Shown here piece after piece: positions 1 through 9,360 of a DNA stretch of 64,000 nt (positions are counted from its first letter, which is position 1; every line of letters begins with the position of its first letter). The stretch is from Burkholderiaceae bacterium (GTDB lineage: Bacteria; Pseudomonadota; Gammaproteobacteria; Burkholderiales; Burkholderiaceae_C). The position numbers and the translations under genes are program-made. The notes beneath the pieces were generated by a model, which was given only the letters and a program-made list of their open reading frames with translations, searched no databases and was not told the DNA's origin. The stretch spans positions 310,001-374,000 of the forward strand of contig JACKLN010000001.1 of NCBI GenBank assembly GCA_024235855.1. The letters are read 5' to 3'.

Positions 1-942
1 CGCACCAGTGCCCGTATTCGAGAGCGACAGGCGATAGCGGGCCTGGTAGTCACCCGCCAGACCGGTGTCGAAGAAGGCGAAGAACCCCATGCGGCCATCC
101 GCCCCCAGGTCGGCGAACCGTTGCAGGTCGGTCTGGAGGATCGCGGTGTCTCCCTCGCCCAGGATGTCGTCGAGGTCCAGGCCGACCCGATCGCCTGCGC
201 CGTTGAAGAGGCTGAAGGCCCGCGGCCCCACCGACGCCCCCAGCAGCTGGGTACCGAAGTCGATCTCCCAATGTGCCTGGGCGACACCGTCGAACGACGG
301 CAGGGCGTGCAACCGGTACGTGTAGTCGACGGCCGCGGCGCCCGCCCACTGCACGCCATAGGTGGTCCGCTCCACGCCGGTGAAGCCGTTGGTCAGCTGT
401 GTGGCGGTCACCAGCGGCGCCCACAGGCTCAGGCTCACGTCGCCGGCACCGATCCAGTCACCCAGGCGCGCCGCCGCCACGTCGACCGAGGCCGTGGTCT
501 GGACGGCCGGCGCCGCCACGCTCGATGCACAGTTCCTGGCTGCCGAGCACGACCCGCTCGCACTGATCTGGCCCAGGGTGACGGCCACACCCGGCGCGTC
601 GGCCCGCGCCGTGCTGCTGCCTGTGCCGGTGGTCGGCGACTTGGTCACGGCATTGCCCTGTGCCGTGATGCCCACAGACTGCGTGCGCTGGCCGCTGAGC
701 TTGATCGTTGCGCCAGCCAGCACACCCAGCGCCGGGTCGAAGCGCTGAAGGTTGACGCTGCCCAGCAGCACGTTCGTGCGGCTGGTCGACGCACCACCCT
801 CCTGATCCATGACCTCGGTCGAGACGCTGAACGCGGCGGGCGTACCCACCACGACGGCGGCATGGGTGGCCGGCACGGCGGCGGCCATTCCGAAGGCCGC
901 GACAGCGGCTCGGGTGATGATGGGAGAACAAGCGGTTTTCAT
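1..942 (-). CDS. Choice-of-anchor-type secreted surface protein, 3' end cut by window edge
   Basis: The reading frame is open from the ATG at 942 to base 1 (314 codons) without a stop, so the C-terminus lies outside the window. Residues 1-26 form a signal peptide (MKTACSPIITRAAVAAFGMA, then a VPATHA cleavage region). The mature part is rich in Gly, Ala, Ser and Thr and carries an FDPALGVLAGATI segment typical of choice-of-anchor E domains, which normally precede a PEP-CTERM or LPXTG-like sorting tail. A PEP-CTERM tail would fit the PrsT and PEP-CTERM genes elsewhere in the window, but it cannot be seen here. No strong ribosome binding site precedes the ATG. The 250 bases between this gene and the next (943-1192) show no gene and no clear terminator. 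The family name is from pattern recognition; the surface location is inferred from the signal peptide. Confidence 0.6.
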   Translation of the reverse strand, partial: MKTACSPIITRAAVAAFGMAAAVPATHAAVVVGTPAAFSVSTEVMDQEGGASTSRTNVLLGSVNLQRFDPALGVLAGATIKLSGQRTQSVGITAQGNAVTKSPTTGTGSSTARADAPGVAVTLGQISASGSCSAARNCASSVAAPAVQTTASVDVAAARLGDWIGAGDVSLSLWAPLVTATQLTNGFTGVERTTYGVQWAGAAAVDYTYRLHALPSFDGVAQAHWEIDFGTQLLGASVGPRAFSLFNGAGDRVGLDLDDILGEGDTAILQTDLQRFADLGADGRMGFFAFFDTGLAGDYQARYRLSLSNTGTGA

Positions 943-1192
943 GATGGCTGATGCAAACAAGCCGTCCCGCTGATCGTGTGAAGCTGCGTGCTGATCGCCC
1001 ACGCCGATTGCGCCGCATGAGATGCGCGGTACGAGTCAGTCGAAGGGGAGCAGAAGCGATGGCCCACCACAACGCGGATCCGGCGAGTCGTCTTCCGGGG
1101 CCGCGCGAATGCGCGGGCGGGACGCTCGGGCCACGGGGTCTGGGCAGCCTCGGGAGCAAGTCTAGCCGGACAGGCCGAAAGCTGCGTGCCGG

Positions 1193-1771
1193 TCAGCGCC
1201 GGGGGCGCCCTCCAGTTGAGGGGTAAGGCGCGATTTCCGCGGCCAATTCCACGATCTTGCGCTGGTCCTGGCGGGCCTGCGTGCGCAGGCGCTCGAAGGC
1301 CTCGTCGACGTTGCACCCGTGGCGCTCCGCCAGAACGCCCACGGCGGCGCTGATGGTGCGGCTGTCCCGCAGCGCGTCCTCCATGCGGGCCTGCTCGGCC
1401 ACCAGGCGGCCAGCTGCGGCCAGCGCCGTGGTCACCACCGGCAGCAGCTGGGCCCCGGTGATGGGCTTGACGAGGTAGGCGTGCGCACCCATGGCCGCAG
1501 CGCCGGTCACCGTCGCCTCGCGGTCGTCGGCGGTCAGGAAGACCAGGGGGCCCGTGTAGCGGCGCTGCCGCAGCCGCTCGGCGCAGCCGACGCCATCGAT
1601 GCCCGGCAATCCCACGTCCAGCAGCACCAGATCGGGCGCCAGCACCGCCGCCTCACGCAACGCCGACTCGCCGTCGGCGACCGTGCACACGTCGTGGCCC
1701 GCCTTGGACAGCAGACGGGCCATGCCCAGGCGGATAAGCGGGTCGTCCTCGACGATCAGGATGCGGGCCAT
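1193..1771 (-). CDS. Response regulator with ANTAR RNA-binding output domain
   Basis: This is a 192-residue two-domain protein. Residues 1-118 are a receiver domain with the acidic pair at E8-D9-D10, the phospho-acceptor D52 (LLDVGLPG) and the conserved K102 in LVKPI. Residues about 125-180 match an ANTAR domain (SRTISAAVGVLAERHGCNVD followed by FERLRTQAR). ANTAR proteins of the AmiR/NasR/EutV type bind paired hairpins in nascent RNA and prevent termination. The ATG overlaps the 3' end of the upstream kinase gene by 16 bases, so the two are translationally coupled and almost certainly partners. No ANTAR-type double hairpin was recognised next to any gene in the window, so the regulated RNA is unknown. 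Confidence 0.85.
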   Translation of the reverse strand: MARILIVEDDPLIRLGMARLLSKAGHDVCTVADGESALREAAVLAPDLVLLDVGLPGIDGVGCAERLRQRRYTGPLVFLTADDREATVTGAAAMGAHAYLVKPITGAQLLPVVTTALAAAGRLVAEQARMEDALRDSRTISAAVGVLAERHGCNVDEAFERLRTQARQDQRKIVELAAEIAPYPSTGGRPRR

Positions 1772-3090
1772 GAGCTCTCCCCTTCAGGCAAACGGTCGGC
1801 GAGGGTCAACACGGCGGTCCACCGGCCCGCGCCATCGGGCCCGGCCTCGAGGCGACCGATGCCTTGCAACAGCGCCCGCGCCAGTGACAGGCCTTGGCCG
1901 GGCGCCTGCGCCTGCGCCTGCGCCATCGCGTTGCCGACAGTCACCCGAACCTCACCGGGCCTGGCGACCATCGTGATGCAAACCGTACCGGACCCGTGCT
2001 TGGCGGCGTTGGTCAGCAACTCGGAGAACACCAACGCCAGCGGCACCGCATGCCCTGGCGGGACCGTGGCGGCGTGCCCCTCGGCGGACCACACGGCCTT
2101 GACGTCCGGGTGTCCGGCACGAAACAGCGGCAACTGCTCCTGCAGCAGCTGGGACAGCCCGACCTGCTCGCCGGCGTTCTCGGACTGCATGCCGTGGACG
2201 CCGACCAGGGTCAGGACATGCCGGCGCATGGAGGCCAGCGCGCCCTGCGCGGCCAGGTCGGTCGCCGACTCGCCGTCGATGAACGCCAGCAGGCCCTGAA
2301 GATGGTTCTTGATGCGGTGATGCACCTCGCGGACCAAGGCGTCGCGCTGGGCCTGCAGCTGCGCGACCTGCTGGCGCTCGACGGCCAGTGCGTCGCGCGC
2401 CCGGCGCAGCCGTGCCCACAGCAGCAGCAGCAGTCCGGCCGTGGCCACCAGGGTGCCCAGGGCCAGCACCACGCGTGCGCGCTCGGTCCCGCTCAAGGTG
2501 TCCGCCATGCCCTGGTCGAGACGTCTCGCCTGGTGTTCGTACAGCGCATCGACGCGCGGGAGGTAGACGTCGAGCCGCTGCTGCAAGTCGAGCGTCAGGG
2601 TCACGGGCCGCTGCGCAGGATCGGGCGTGGCCAGCGCCTGCAGCGCGCCTTCGCGCGTGACCATCAACGCATGGCGCACGTCGACCAGATCCTCCAGGAG
2701 CCGGCGTGCAGCGGCGGTGTGGGGCCTGGACGTCAGATCGGCCAGCGCCCGCGCCGCCTGGCCTTCGGCCTCTCGGAATCGCGCGAGCTCGGTCTGGACC
2801 AGCGACTCGTCGCGCAGCAACAGGGCATTGCGCAGCGCAATGCTGGCCTCGAGGTCTTCCGAGCGCAGACGCTGAGTCGCCGCCAGCTTGGGCAGGCGTT
2901 CCCGCTCGATGCGCGTCACCCCGTCGATCACCTGGCCGATCGACCACACCGCCCAGGCCAGCGCGGCGATCACCAGGCCGCCGACCAACGCAAGACCCCA
3001 GCCGTCGCGAACGGGCCAGCGCCATGCGGCGCGGGCCGCCGGCACGTCTCCATCAACCTGTGTCGCCGGTGCTCGCGGTGCGGTAGTCAT
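1756..3090 (-). CDS. HisKA_2-family membrane sensor histidine kinase
   Basis: This is a 444-residue protein with two membrane segments (about 31-50 and 207-226) around a helical periplasmic sensor of about 150 residues, then a cytoplasmic kinase. The dimerisation box EVHHRIKNHLQ (H257/H258) is diagnostic of the HisKA_2 group that usually pairs with ANTAR or LytTR-like regulators. The ATP-binding lid follows, with an N box (SELLTNAAKHG) and a G box (GQGLSLARALLQG). Kinase and ANTAR regulator overlap by 16 bases and form a two-gene unit. The helical periplasmic part resembles four-helix-bundle ligand sensors, but no ligand can be named. A short AQAQAQA run between the N and G boxes comes from a hexanucleotide repeat. 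Confidence 0.85.
   Translation of the reverse strand: MTTAPRAPATQVDGDVPAARAAWRWPVRDGWGLALVGGLVIAALAWAVWSIGQVIDGVTRIERERLPKLAATQRLRSEDLEASIALRNALLLRDESLVQTELARFREAEGQAARALADLTSRPHTAAARRLLEDLVDVRHALMVTREGALQALATPDPAQRPVTLTLDLQQRLDVYLPRVDALYEHQARRLDQGMADTLSGTERARVVLALGTLVATAGLLLLLWARLRRARDALAVERQQVAQLQAQRDALVREVHHRIKNHLQGLLAFIDGESATDLAAQGALASMRRHVLTLVGVHGMQSENAGEQVGLSQLLQEQLPLFRAGHPDVKAVWSAEGHAATVPPGHAVPLALVFSELLTNAAKHGSGTVCITMVARPGEVRVTVGNAMAQAQAQAPGQGLSLARALLQGIGRLEAGPDGAGRWTAVLTLADRLPEGESSWPAS
1902..1925. repeat. Hexanucleotide tandem repeat inside the kinase gene
   Basis: Four copies of GCGCCT-type hexamers (last copy GCGCCA) lie in tandem on the + strand and encode alternating Ala-Gln in the kinase ATP-binding region. 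Gain or loss of a unit would stay in frame. Confidence 0.7.
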
Positions 3091-3242
3091 CCCCAGGGTC
3101 CAGGCGCCTCCGTCATGGATTATTCGGCGGCCCTTCCTGCCGGCCCGGCGCCAGACGGTCCGTGTTGCGGCTTATTGCCGCCATAGCACCGCCCGCGGCA
3201 GGCCAGGCCGCCCGGCGAGCCCCGGCGCTATGCTCGGCGCCC

Positions 3243-4355
3243 ATGGCCAGCGGTGCACCTGGATTCGATCTTGCCGAGGATGGACGGCTGGTGCTGTCCG
3301 GCGCCTGGCGGCTGGCCAATCTGCCTGCCATCGAGTCACGCCTGACGGCCGGCCTCCCGGCGGCACCCGCCACCGTCGACGCCGGCGCGCTCCAGCAGAT
3401 CGACAGCGCCGGCGCCCTGCTCTTGCTGCGCGCCCTTCGCCAGTCAGGCGGCATGCCCGCCCTGGACACCTGGCAGGGCCTGCAGCCGGCGCACGCGCGC
3501 ACCCTGGGCCGGGTCGCCGCCCACCTGGAGGGGCATGGCGTGGCGCCGCCACCGCAGCGGTGGCGCGCGCTCGCCCGCCTGGGTTCAGGCACCGCGGCCG
3601 GCACACAGCTCGTCGCCGGCCATCTGGCGATGCTGGGCGAGACGCTGGCCGCCCTGGGCGAGGTCATGCGCCACCCGCAGCGCCTGCGTCTGCGCGAGCT
3701 GGCCGTGCAGGTCGAGCAGGCCGGCCTCTCGGCCCTGCCGGTGGTGGCCCTGGTGACGGCGCTGATCGGCGTCGTCATCGCCTACCTGCTGGGCCTGCAG
3801 GCGGAGAAATACGGTGCCAACCTCTTCGTCGTCGACGGCGTGGCCATCGGCGCCACGCGCGAGTTCGCGCCCATCATTGTCGCCGTCATCGTGGCCGGCC
3901 GCTCCGGCGCGGCCTTCACCGCGCAGCTGGGCTCGATGCGCCTGACCGAGGAGATCGACGCCATCCGCACCCTGGGCCTGTCGCCGCGGCAGGTGCTGGT
4001 GCTGCCGCGCGTGCTGGCGCTGGTGCTGGCGCTGCCGCTGCTGGTGTTCGTGGGCGACGTGGCCAGCCTGCTCGGGGCGATGGCCATCGCGCAGCCGATG
4101 CTGGACATCACGCCCGCGGCCTTCGTCACCCGGCTGCAGGAAGCCCTGCCGCTGCGCCACGTGCTCGTGGGCCTGGCCAAGGCGCCGGTGTTCGCGATCG
4201 TGATTGCCATCATCGGCGTGCGCATGGGCCTGGCCGCGCCGCGCGACACGGCGGCGCTGGGGCGGGCCACCACCTCCACCGTGGTCCAGTGCATCGTGGC
4301 CGTGATCCTGCTCGACGCGGTGTTCGCGGTGGTGCTGCAGGCGCTGGGCTGGTGA
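3243..4355 (+). CDS. MlaE-family lipid transport permease with N-terminal STAS domain
   Basis: This is a 370-residue protein from the ATG at 3243; an ATG at 3162 in the same frame would add 27 unlikely residues. Residues 1-95 form a STAS-like fold (LPAIESRLTAG, then TVDAGALQQIDSAGALLLLRAL), equivalent to the separate MlaB protein of E. coli. Residues about 130-370 are an MlaE permease with five hydrophobic segments and the family motif region EEIDAIRTLGLSPRQVLVLPR. MlaE works with an MlaF ATPase and an MCE protein to move phospholipids between inner and outer membrane. It heads a tight operon with the next three genes. STAS-permease fusion is known in other Gram-negative Mla-type systems, so this is a variant layout rather than a new one. 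Confidence 0.88.
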   Translation: MASGAPGFDLAEDGRLVLSGAWRLANLPAIESRLTAGLPAAPATVDAGALQQIDSAGALLLLRALRQSGGMPALDTWQGLQPAHARTLGRVAAHLEGHGVAPPPQRWRALARLGSGTAAGTQLVAGHLAMLGETLAALGEVMRHPQRLRLRELAVQVEQAGLSALPVVALVTALIGVVIAYLLGLQAEKYGANLFVVDGVAIGATREFAPIIVAVIVAGRSGAAFTAQLGSMRLTEEIDAIRTLGLSPRQVLVLPRVLALVLALPLLVFVGDVASLLGAMAIAQPMLDITPAAFVTRLQEALPLRHVLVGLAKAPVFAIVIAIIGVRMGLAAPRDTAALGRATTSTVVQCIVAVILLDAVFAVVLQALGW

Positions 4356-4360
4356 AGACG

Positions 4361-5140
4361 ATGAGCCACGACGACACCTCGCTGCTCGTCGTCGACGGCA
4401 TCGTCACTCGCTTCGGCGCGCAGACGGTGCACCGCGGCGTGGGCTTCAGTGCCGGGCGTGGCGAGCTGATCGCGCTCATCGGCGGCAGCGGCACCGGCAA
4501 GTCGGTGCTGCTGCGCGAGATCATCGGCCTGCAGCGGCCCACCGCGGGCACGGTGCGCCTGTTCGGCACCGACGTTTGGGCCGCGCCGGGCCGGGAGGTG
4601 GACGCCGTGCGCCGGCGCTTCGGCATGATGTTCCAGGACGGCGCGCTGTTCTCGTCGCTGACGGTGGCACAGAACGTGGCCGTGCCGCTGCGCGAGCACA
4701 CCAGCCTGCCGGCCGACGCGGTGGACGCGCTGGTCGCGCTGCGCCTGGCCCAGGCCGGGCTGCCACCGGACGCCGCACACAAGGCGCCGAGCGCGCTCTC
4801 CGGCGGCATGCGCAAGCGCGCCGCCATCGCCCGCGCGATCGCGCTCGAGCCGGAACTGCTGTTCCTCGACGAGCCGACGTCGGGCCTGGACCCGATCACC
4901 GCGCGCGGCTTCGACCGCCTGGTGCGCAGCCTGGTCGACGACCTGGGCCTGACCGTGCTGCTGATCACGCACGACCTCGACACCCTGCTGGGCGTGGTGG
5001 ACCGGCTGATCGTGCTGGCCGACGGCGTGGTCGCCGCGGACGGCCCGGTGGCGCAGGTCCTCCAGACCGACGACGCCTGGATCCGCAGCTACTTCTCGGT
5101 TCGTAGAATGGTCCACGAGAACCTGGACGATGGAAGCTGA
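4361..5140 (+). CDS. MlaF-family ATP-binding protein of lipid ABC transporter
   Basis: This is a 259-residue ABC ATPase with Walker A (GGSGTGKS), Q-loop (MMFQDGALFSSLTV), signature LSGGMRKRAAIARA and Walker B (LLFLDEPTSGLD), followed by an H-loop histidine in LLITHDLDT. The FQDGALFSSLTVAQNVAVPL stretch is typical of MlaF/Mkl ATPases that energise MCE systems. ATG 4361 was chosen. A GTG at 4352 overlapping the permease stop is in frame and is the alternative. The gene starts 5 bases after the permease stop and overlaps the MCE gene by 11 bases, consistent with a stoichiometric operon. Confidence 0.9.
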   Translation: MSHDDTSLLVVDGIVTRFGAQTVHRGVGFSAGRGELIALIGGSGTGKSVLLREIIGLQRPTAGTVRLFGTDVWAAPGREVDAVRRRFGMMFQDGALFSSLTVAQNVAVPLREHTSLPADAVDALVALRLAQAGLPPDAAHKAPSALSGGMRKRAAIARAIALEPELLFLDEPTSGLDPITARGFDRLVRSLVDDLGLTVLLITHDLDTLLGVVDRLIVLADGVVAADGPVAQVLQTDDAWIRSYFSVRRMVHENLDDGS

Positions 5141-6140
5141 AGCCCGCTACACCGCCGTCGGCGCCGGCGTGCTGGTGCTGGTGGCCCTGCTCGTCGCGGC
5201 CTTGCTGTGGCTGGGCGGCCAAGGCGACCGCGCCGGTTCGCGCCTGTACACCATCCACTTCGAGGAACAGGCGCTGGACGGGCTGGAGATCGGCGGCGAG
5301 GTGCGCCTGCGCGGTGTGCGTGTCGGCCGCGTGGAGGGTTATGCGCTCGAGGCCGACAGCGTCAACCGCGTGCGCGTGGACGTGCGCGTCGACGACCAGG
5401 CCTCGGTGCGCACCAACACCGTGGCCGTGGTCACGCGCAACCTCGTCACCGGCATCGCCAAGATCACGCTCGTGACGCCGGAGCCGCCGGGCGCGCTGCT
5501 CACCGACACGCCGGCCGGCGAACGCCACCCGGTGATCGGCGAAGGCCGCTCCGACCTGGACCAGATCGCCGGCCGTGTCAGCCAGGTGGGCGAGGCGGCC
5601 ACGGTGGCGCTGACCCAGCTCAACGCCCTGCTGGCGCCGGAGAACCGGCAGACCATGATGGACACCGTGCGCAGCCTGCGCGCGCTGGCCGACGACCTGC
5701 GCGGCCGGCTGGACACGCTGGACACCGCCGCCACCCAGGTGGGCCGCGCGGCCGACCGCATCGGCGCCCTGGCCGCGCCGGTGCAGACCGCGGTGACCGA
5801 CCTTGGCCGCGCCGGCGACCGCATCGCCGGCGTCGTGGAGCGCGGCGGCGCACGGCTGGACGGCACGCTGGGCGAGGCGGAGCGGCTGATGGCCGAGTCG
5901 CGCAGCGCCATCACCCGCCTGGCCACCGCCACGGAGACCCTGGAGCGCGAAGCCCAGGCCACCAGCCGCCGCCTGCAGGGCACCGCGCAAGGCCTGGACG
6001 ACCAGCTGGCCGCCGCGGTGTCGGACCTGCGCCTGAGCGCCGACGCCGCCCTGCGCGTGCTGGACCAGCTGCAGGACCCGCGTGCCGCGCTGCTGGGGCC
6101 GGCACCGGTGCAGCTGGGACCGGGGGAGAAGACGCCATGA
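5130..6140 (+). CDS. MCE-domain (MlaD-family) lipid-binding protein
   Basis: This is a 336-residue protein with one N-terminal membrane anchor (residues 9-27), then an MCE domain (about 40-120: FEEQALDGLEIGGEVRLRGV, then VGRVEGYAL and a VTRNLVTGIAKITL strand). A long C-terminal region of heptad-like helices (about 145-315) is rich in Ala, Asp, Arg and Leu and predicted coiled coil. Such longer MCE proteins form a periplasmic tube or needle for lipid passage. E. coli MlaD is about 183 residues, so this one is closer to the long MCE proteins found with an auxiliary lipoprotein. It overlaps both neighbours (11 and 4 bases). Confidence 0.88.
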   Translation: MEAEARYTAVGAGVLVLVALLVAALLWLGGQGDRAGSRLYTIHFEEQALDGLEIGGEVRLRGVRVGRVEGYALEADSVNRVRVDVRVDDQASVRTNTVAVVTRNLVTGIAKITLVTPEPPGALLTDTPAGERHPVIGEGRSDLDQIAGRVSQVGEAATVALTQLNALLAPENRQTMMDTVRSLRALADDLRGRLDTLDTAATQVGRAADRIGALAAPVQTAVTDLGRAGDRIAGVVERGGARLDGTLGEAERLMAESRSAITRLATATETLEREAQATSRRLQGTAQGLDDQLAAAVSDLRLSADAALRVLDQLQDPRAALLGPAPVQLGPGEKTP

Positions 6141-6793
6141 CCCGTTCGTTGACGCGCCGCCGGGTCGTGCTCGGCGCCGGCCTGGTGCCGGCGCTGTCCG
6201 CCACCGGGCTCGGCGGCTGTGTGTCGCTGGGTCTGGACGGGCCGACGCAGGCGCAGCTGCAGTACCGCTGGCGCGACCTGGGGCCGCCACCGATCCGCCG
6301 CGAGCGCCCGCTGGTGAACGCGCTGCTGCTGCAGGCCATGCCGGGGGCGCCGGCGGCCGACACGCTGAACCTCGTCTACACGCGCGAAGGCGGCGCGCTG
6401 GCCACCTACCAGTTCGCGCGCTGGGCCGAGCGCCCGCTGCGCGTGCTGCCGCGGGCGCTGCAGCAGCGGCTGGAAGCCCGCGGCAGCGTTGGCGTGACCG
6501 CGCTGCTGGGTGACCCGCAGCAGGCCGACTGGCTGCTGACGCTCACCATCGACGAACTTCACCACGCCAGCCTGCCGGCCCCGGGCCGCGGCCGGCTGGC
6601 GGTGACCGCCGAGCTGTACGACCGGCGGGCCCGCCAGCGTGTGGCGCGGCGGTCGTTCGGTGCCGAACCGCCGCTGAGCGGCGAGGCCACGGCTGCCGCA
6701 GCGGTGCAAGCGCTCTCCCAGGCCCTGACCCAGGTGCTGGACGCGATGCTGCCGTGGCTGGAAGACGCGCTGGCCGCGGCCGGCCAGCGCTAG
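6137..6793 (+). CDS. ABC-type transport auxiliary lipoprotein (PqiC-like)
   Basis: This is a 218-residue lipoprotein. The N-terminus has three Arg followed by a hydrophobic stretch and the lipobox LGGC with Cys28. The rest fits the ABC-type transport auxiliary lipoprotein family: an early strand with NALLLQAMPGAP, the YTREGGALATYQFARWAERP segment, and a C-terminal helix. Members sit in the outer membrane and complete MCE transport systems in place of MlaA/MlaC. The ATGA overlap with the MCE gene places it in the same operon as its last gene. Confidence 0.8.
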   Translation: MTRSLTRRRVVLGAGLVPALSATGLGGCVSLGLDGPTQAQLQYRWRDLGPPPIRRERPLVNALLLQAMPGAPAADTLNLVYTREGGALATYQFARWAERPLRVLPRALQQRLEARGSVGVTALLGDPQQADWLLTLTIDELHHASLPAPGRGRLAVTAELYDRRARQRVARRSFGAEPPLSGEATAAAAVQALSQALTQVLDAMLPWLEDALAAAGQR

Positions 6794-6828
6794 AACTCAC
6801 CGGCGCCGAATGGGCGCCGTCCGAGTTC
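6793..6828. terminator. Bidirectional hairpin between convergent genes
   Basis: An interrupted inverted repeat GAACTC-n2-CGGCGCC / GGCGCCG-n3-GAGTTC with a 5-base loop fills the gap between the convergent lipoprotein and Tim44-like genes. There is no U-tract on either side, so its role as terminator is inferred from position. Confidence 0.5.
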
Positions 6829-7810
6829 AGGCCGCCTGCTGGATGCCGGCGATGGCCCAATTGCGGCTGCCGTCGGCCGGGCGCACCAGGTGCCAGGTCT
6901 CGTCCACATCGGCCGGCGCGGCGTCGGCGCTTTCACGCACCTGGCCGGTGTAGCGCACGCTGACGATCTGGCGGCCGTCTTCCTCGGCGAAGTCCTGCAC
7001 CTCGGCGGCAATGGCCAGCACGTCGGTGTGGTTGTCGGCCGCACCGCGGTCCTGCAGGTCCAGCCGGATGTCGGCGAACAGTTCCGGCGTGGTGAACTGG
7101 CGCAGGTCGTCCAGGTCGGCCGCATCGTGGGCCGCCTGCATGCGGATGAAGATCATCTTCGCGATGCGCTCGAAGCCTTCGCGGTCGAAGTCGGCCGGCA
7201 GCTGCCCGGCCGGCACGGCGGCGCCGATCTGCAGTCCGCCGAAAGCCGCCGGTGCCGCCGGTGCCGGCTGACCCGCCGAACCCGTGGCCGCCGCCGCGGG
7301 CGTCACTTGCTGCAGGGGGGTACGCGCCAGCGGCGTCATGCCACCAGCTGCACCGGTGCCCGCACCTGCGCCGGCACCGGCCAGCGCCGGCTGCGCACCG
7401 CCCATGCGCCGCATCACCAGGCGGATCACCACCACCGCGGCGATGGCCAGCAGCGCCAGCAGCATGAAGCTGGCCAGTTCCTCGCCGAAGCCCAGGTGGC
7501 TGGCCAGCGCCGCCAGGCCCAGGCCGGCGGCCAGGCCGGCCACGGGACCCAACCACGACCGCTTGGCCGCCGTGCCGGCCGCCGCAGCAGTGGCACCGGC
7601 GGTCGCTGCAGCCGGCGTGGCCGGCGTCTGCGGCGACTGGGTCGGGGTGGCCGGCTGCTGCGCCGGCGGCTGCTGGGGCGCCGGCTTGGCCGGTGCGCTA
7701 CGCTGCATGCCCTTGCTCAGGCCGCCGCCGAAGCGCTTGGCCTCGGCCACCTCGGGCACGAAGGCGCCGGCCACCGCAGCCATCAGCACGCCCAGGAACC
7801 AGTTCTTCAT
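6827..7810 (-). CDS. Tim44-domain membrane protein
   Basis: This is a 327-residue protein. It has a signal or membrane segment at residues 1-24, a Pro/Ala/Gln/Thr-rich low-complexity linker (about 40-82), a Gly-rich membrane segment (about 88-135 with LLALLAIAAVVVIRLVMRR), and a second low-complexity stretch. The C-terminal Tim44-like domain (about 200-327) holds FERIAKMIFIRMQAAHDAAD and LRQFTTPELFADIRLDL. In bacteria this domain occurs in inner-membrane proteins of unclear function. It stands alone, convergent with the Mla operon. The gene starts 138 bases downstream of the sigma factor stop. The low-complexity stretches make exact boundaries uncertain but not the family. Confidence 0.8.
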   Translation of the reverse strand: MKNWFLGVLMAAVAGAFVPEVAEAKRFGGGLSKGMQRSAPAKPAPQQPPAQQPATPTQSPQTPATPAAATAGATAAAAGTAAKRSWLGPVAGLAAGLGLAALASHLGFGEELASFMLLALLAIAAVVVIRLVMRRMGGAQPALAGAGAGAGTGAAGGMTPLARTPLQQVTPAAAATGSAGQPAPAAPAAFGGLQIGAAVPAGQLPADFDREGFERIAKMIFIRMQAAHDAADLDDLRQFTTPELFADIRLDLQDRGAADNHTDVLAIAAEVQDFAEEDGRQIVSVRYTGQVRESADAAPADVDETWHLVRPADGSRNWAIAGIQQAA

Positions 7811-7947
7811 CGGGACTCCTCTGTCGTTTCAGCGCCCATTGTGGGCGCGAGCGACGACAGTGACCCGGGGTGACCCCAGGAGTTCCCAGGCCTTGTGGGG
7901 TCCAGCCGTGGGAGCCGATTCCGCGCCGGCGCCCGCGCGCTCCGCCC

Positions 7948-8508
7948 TCAGGCGGCCAGCGCCCGCCGCGCCCGGTGCAGGCGCACGAAGAGGTTGTCCT
8001 CGGTGATCGCCAGTGCGCTGCAGACCTCTTCGGTGGAGCGCTCCTGCAGCACGCGCAGTTCGAAGGCCTGGCGCACGCCCGGCGTCAGCGTTTCCAGCCG
8101 CGCCATCGCCTGCGCCAGTCGCTGGCGGCAGGCGACCTGCTCGTCCGGCCCGGGCTGCGCGCTGACCAGGCCGGGCGCGCTGCCGAACCCGGCGTCGTCG
8201 GCGTCGGCCAGCGGTTCGTGCACGGCGCGCTCGCGCACCAGGTCCACGATCTTGTGCTTGAGGATGCCCACCAGCCAGGTGCGCAGCGCCGAGCGCCCGC
8301 CGAAGGCCGCGCGCCCGGTGGCCACGGCCTCGAACACGTCGTGCACCAGGTCCTCGGCCAGGCTGGGGTCCATCAGCTTGCGGCGGGCGTAGCGCAGCAA
8401 GTCGCCGCGGTAGGGCAGCACGTCGGCCCACGACAGGGCGGCGGGCGCGAAGGCGGGTGGAACGGCGGGGACGAGGGTGGCGGGATGGGCAGCGGTGGCG
8501 GTGTGCAT
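7948..8508 (-). CDS. ECF-type RNA polymerase sigma factor
   Basis: This is a 186-residue protein from the ATG at 8508, preceded by GGAG 8 bases upstream; an upstream in-frame ATG at 8634 lacks such a site. Region 2 is seen at residues about 35-100 (LRYARRKLMDPSLAEDLVHD, then RTWLVGILKHKIVDLVRER) and region 4 at about 130-184 (LTPGVRQAFELRVLQERSTE, then ITEDNLFVRLHRARRALA). No anti-sigma gene follows, which is unusual for an ECF factor. The divergent neighbour is a two-component regulator separated by 101 bases, so the intergenic DNA may carry both promoters. Target genes are not evident. Confidence 0.85.
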   Translation of the reverse strand: MHTATAAHPATLVPAVPPAFAPAALSWADVLPYRGDLLRYARRKLMDPSLAEDLVHDVFEAVATGRAAFGGRSALRTWLVGILKHKIVDLVRERAVHEPLADADDAGFGSAPGLVSAQPGPDEQVACRQRLAQAMARLETLTPGVRQAFELRVLQERSTEEVCSALAITEDNLFVRLHRARRALAA

Positions 8509-8609
8509 GGGCAAGGCTCCACGGTCGATGGCCAGACTGTGGCGACCGCGGCTCACGTGCCGCTCACCGATCCTCACGGGAAGATCACATCGGTGTAAGG
8601 TCGCGCGCC

Positions 8610-9338
<729 letters not shown>

Positions 9339-9360
9339 GGGGGCTCCGCCCTCGCGCCCG

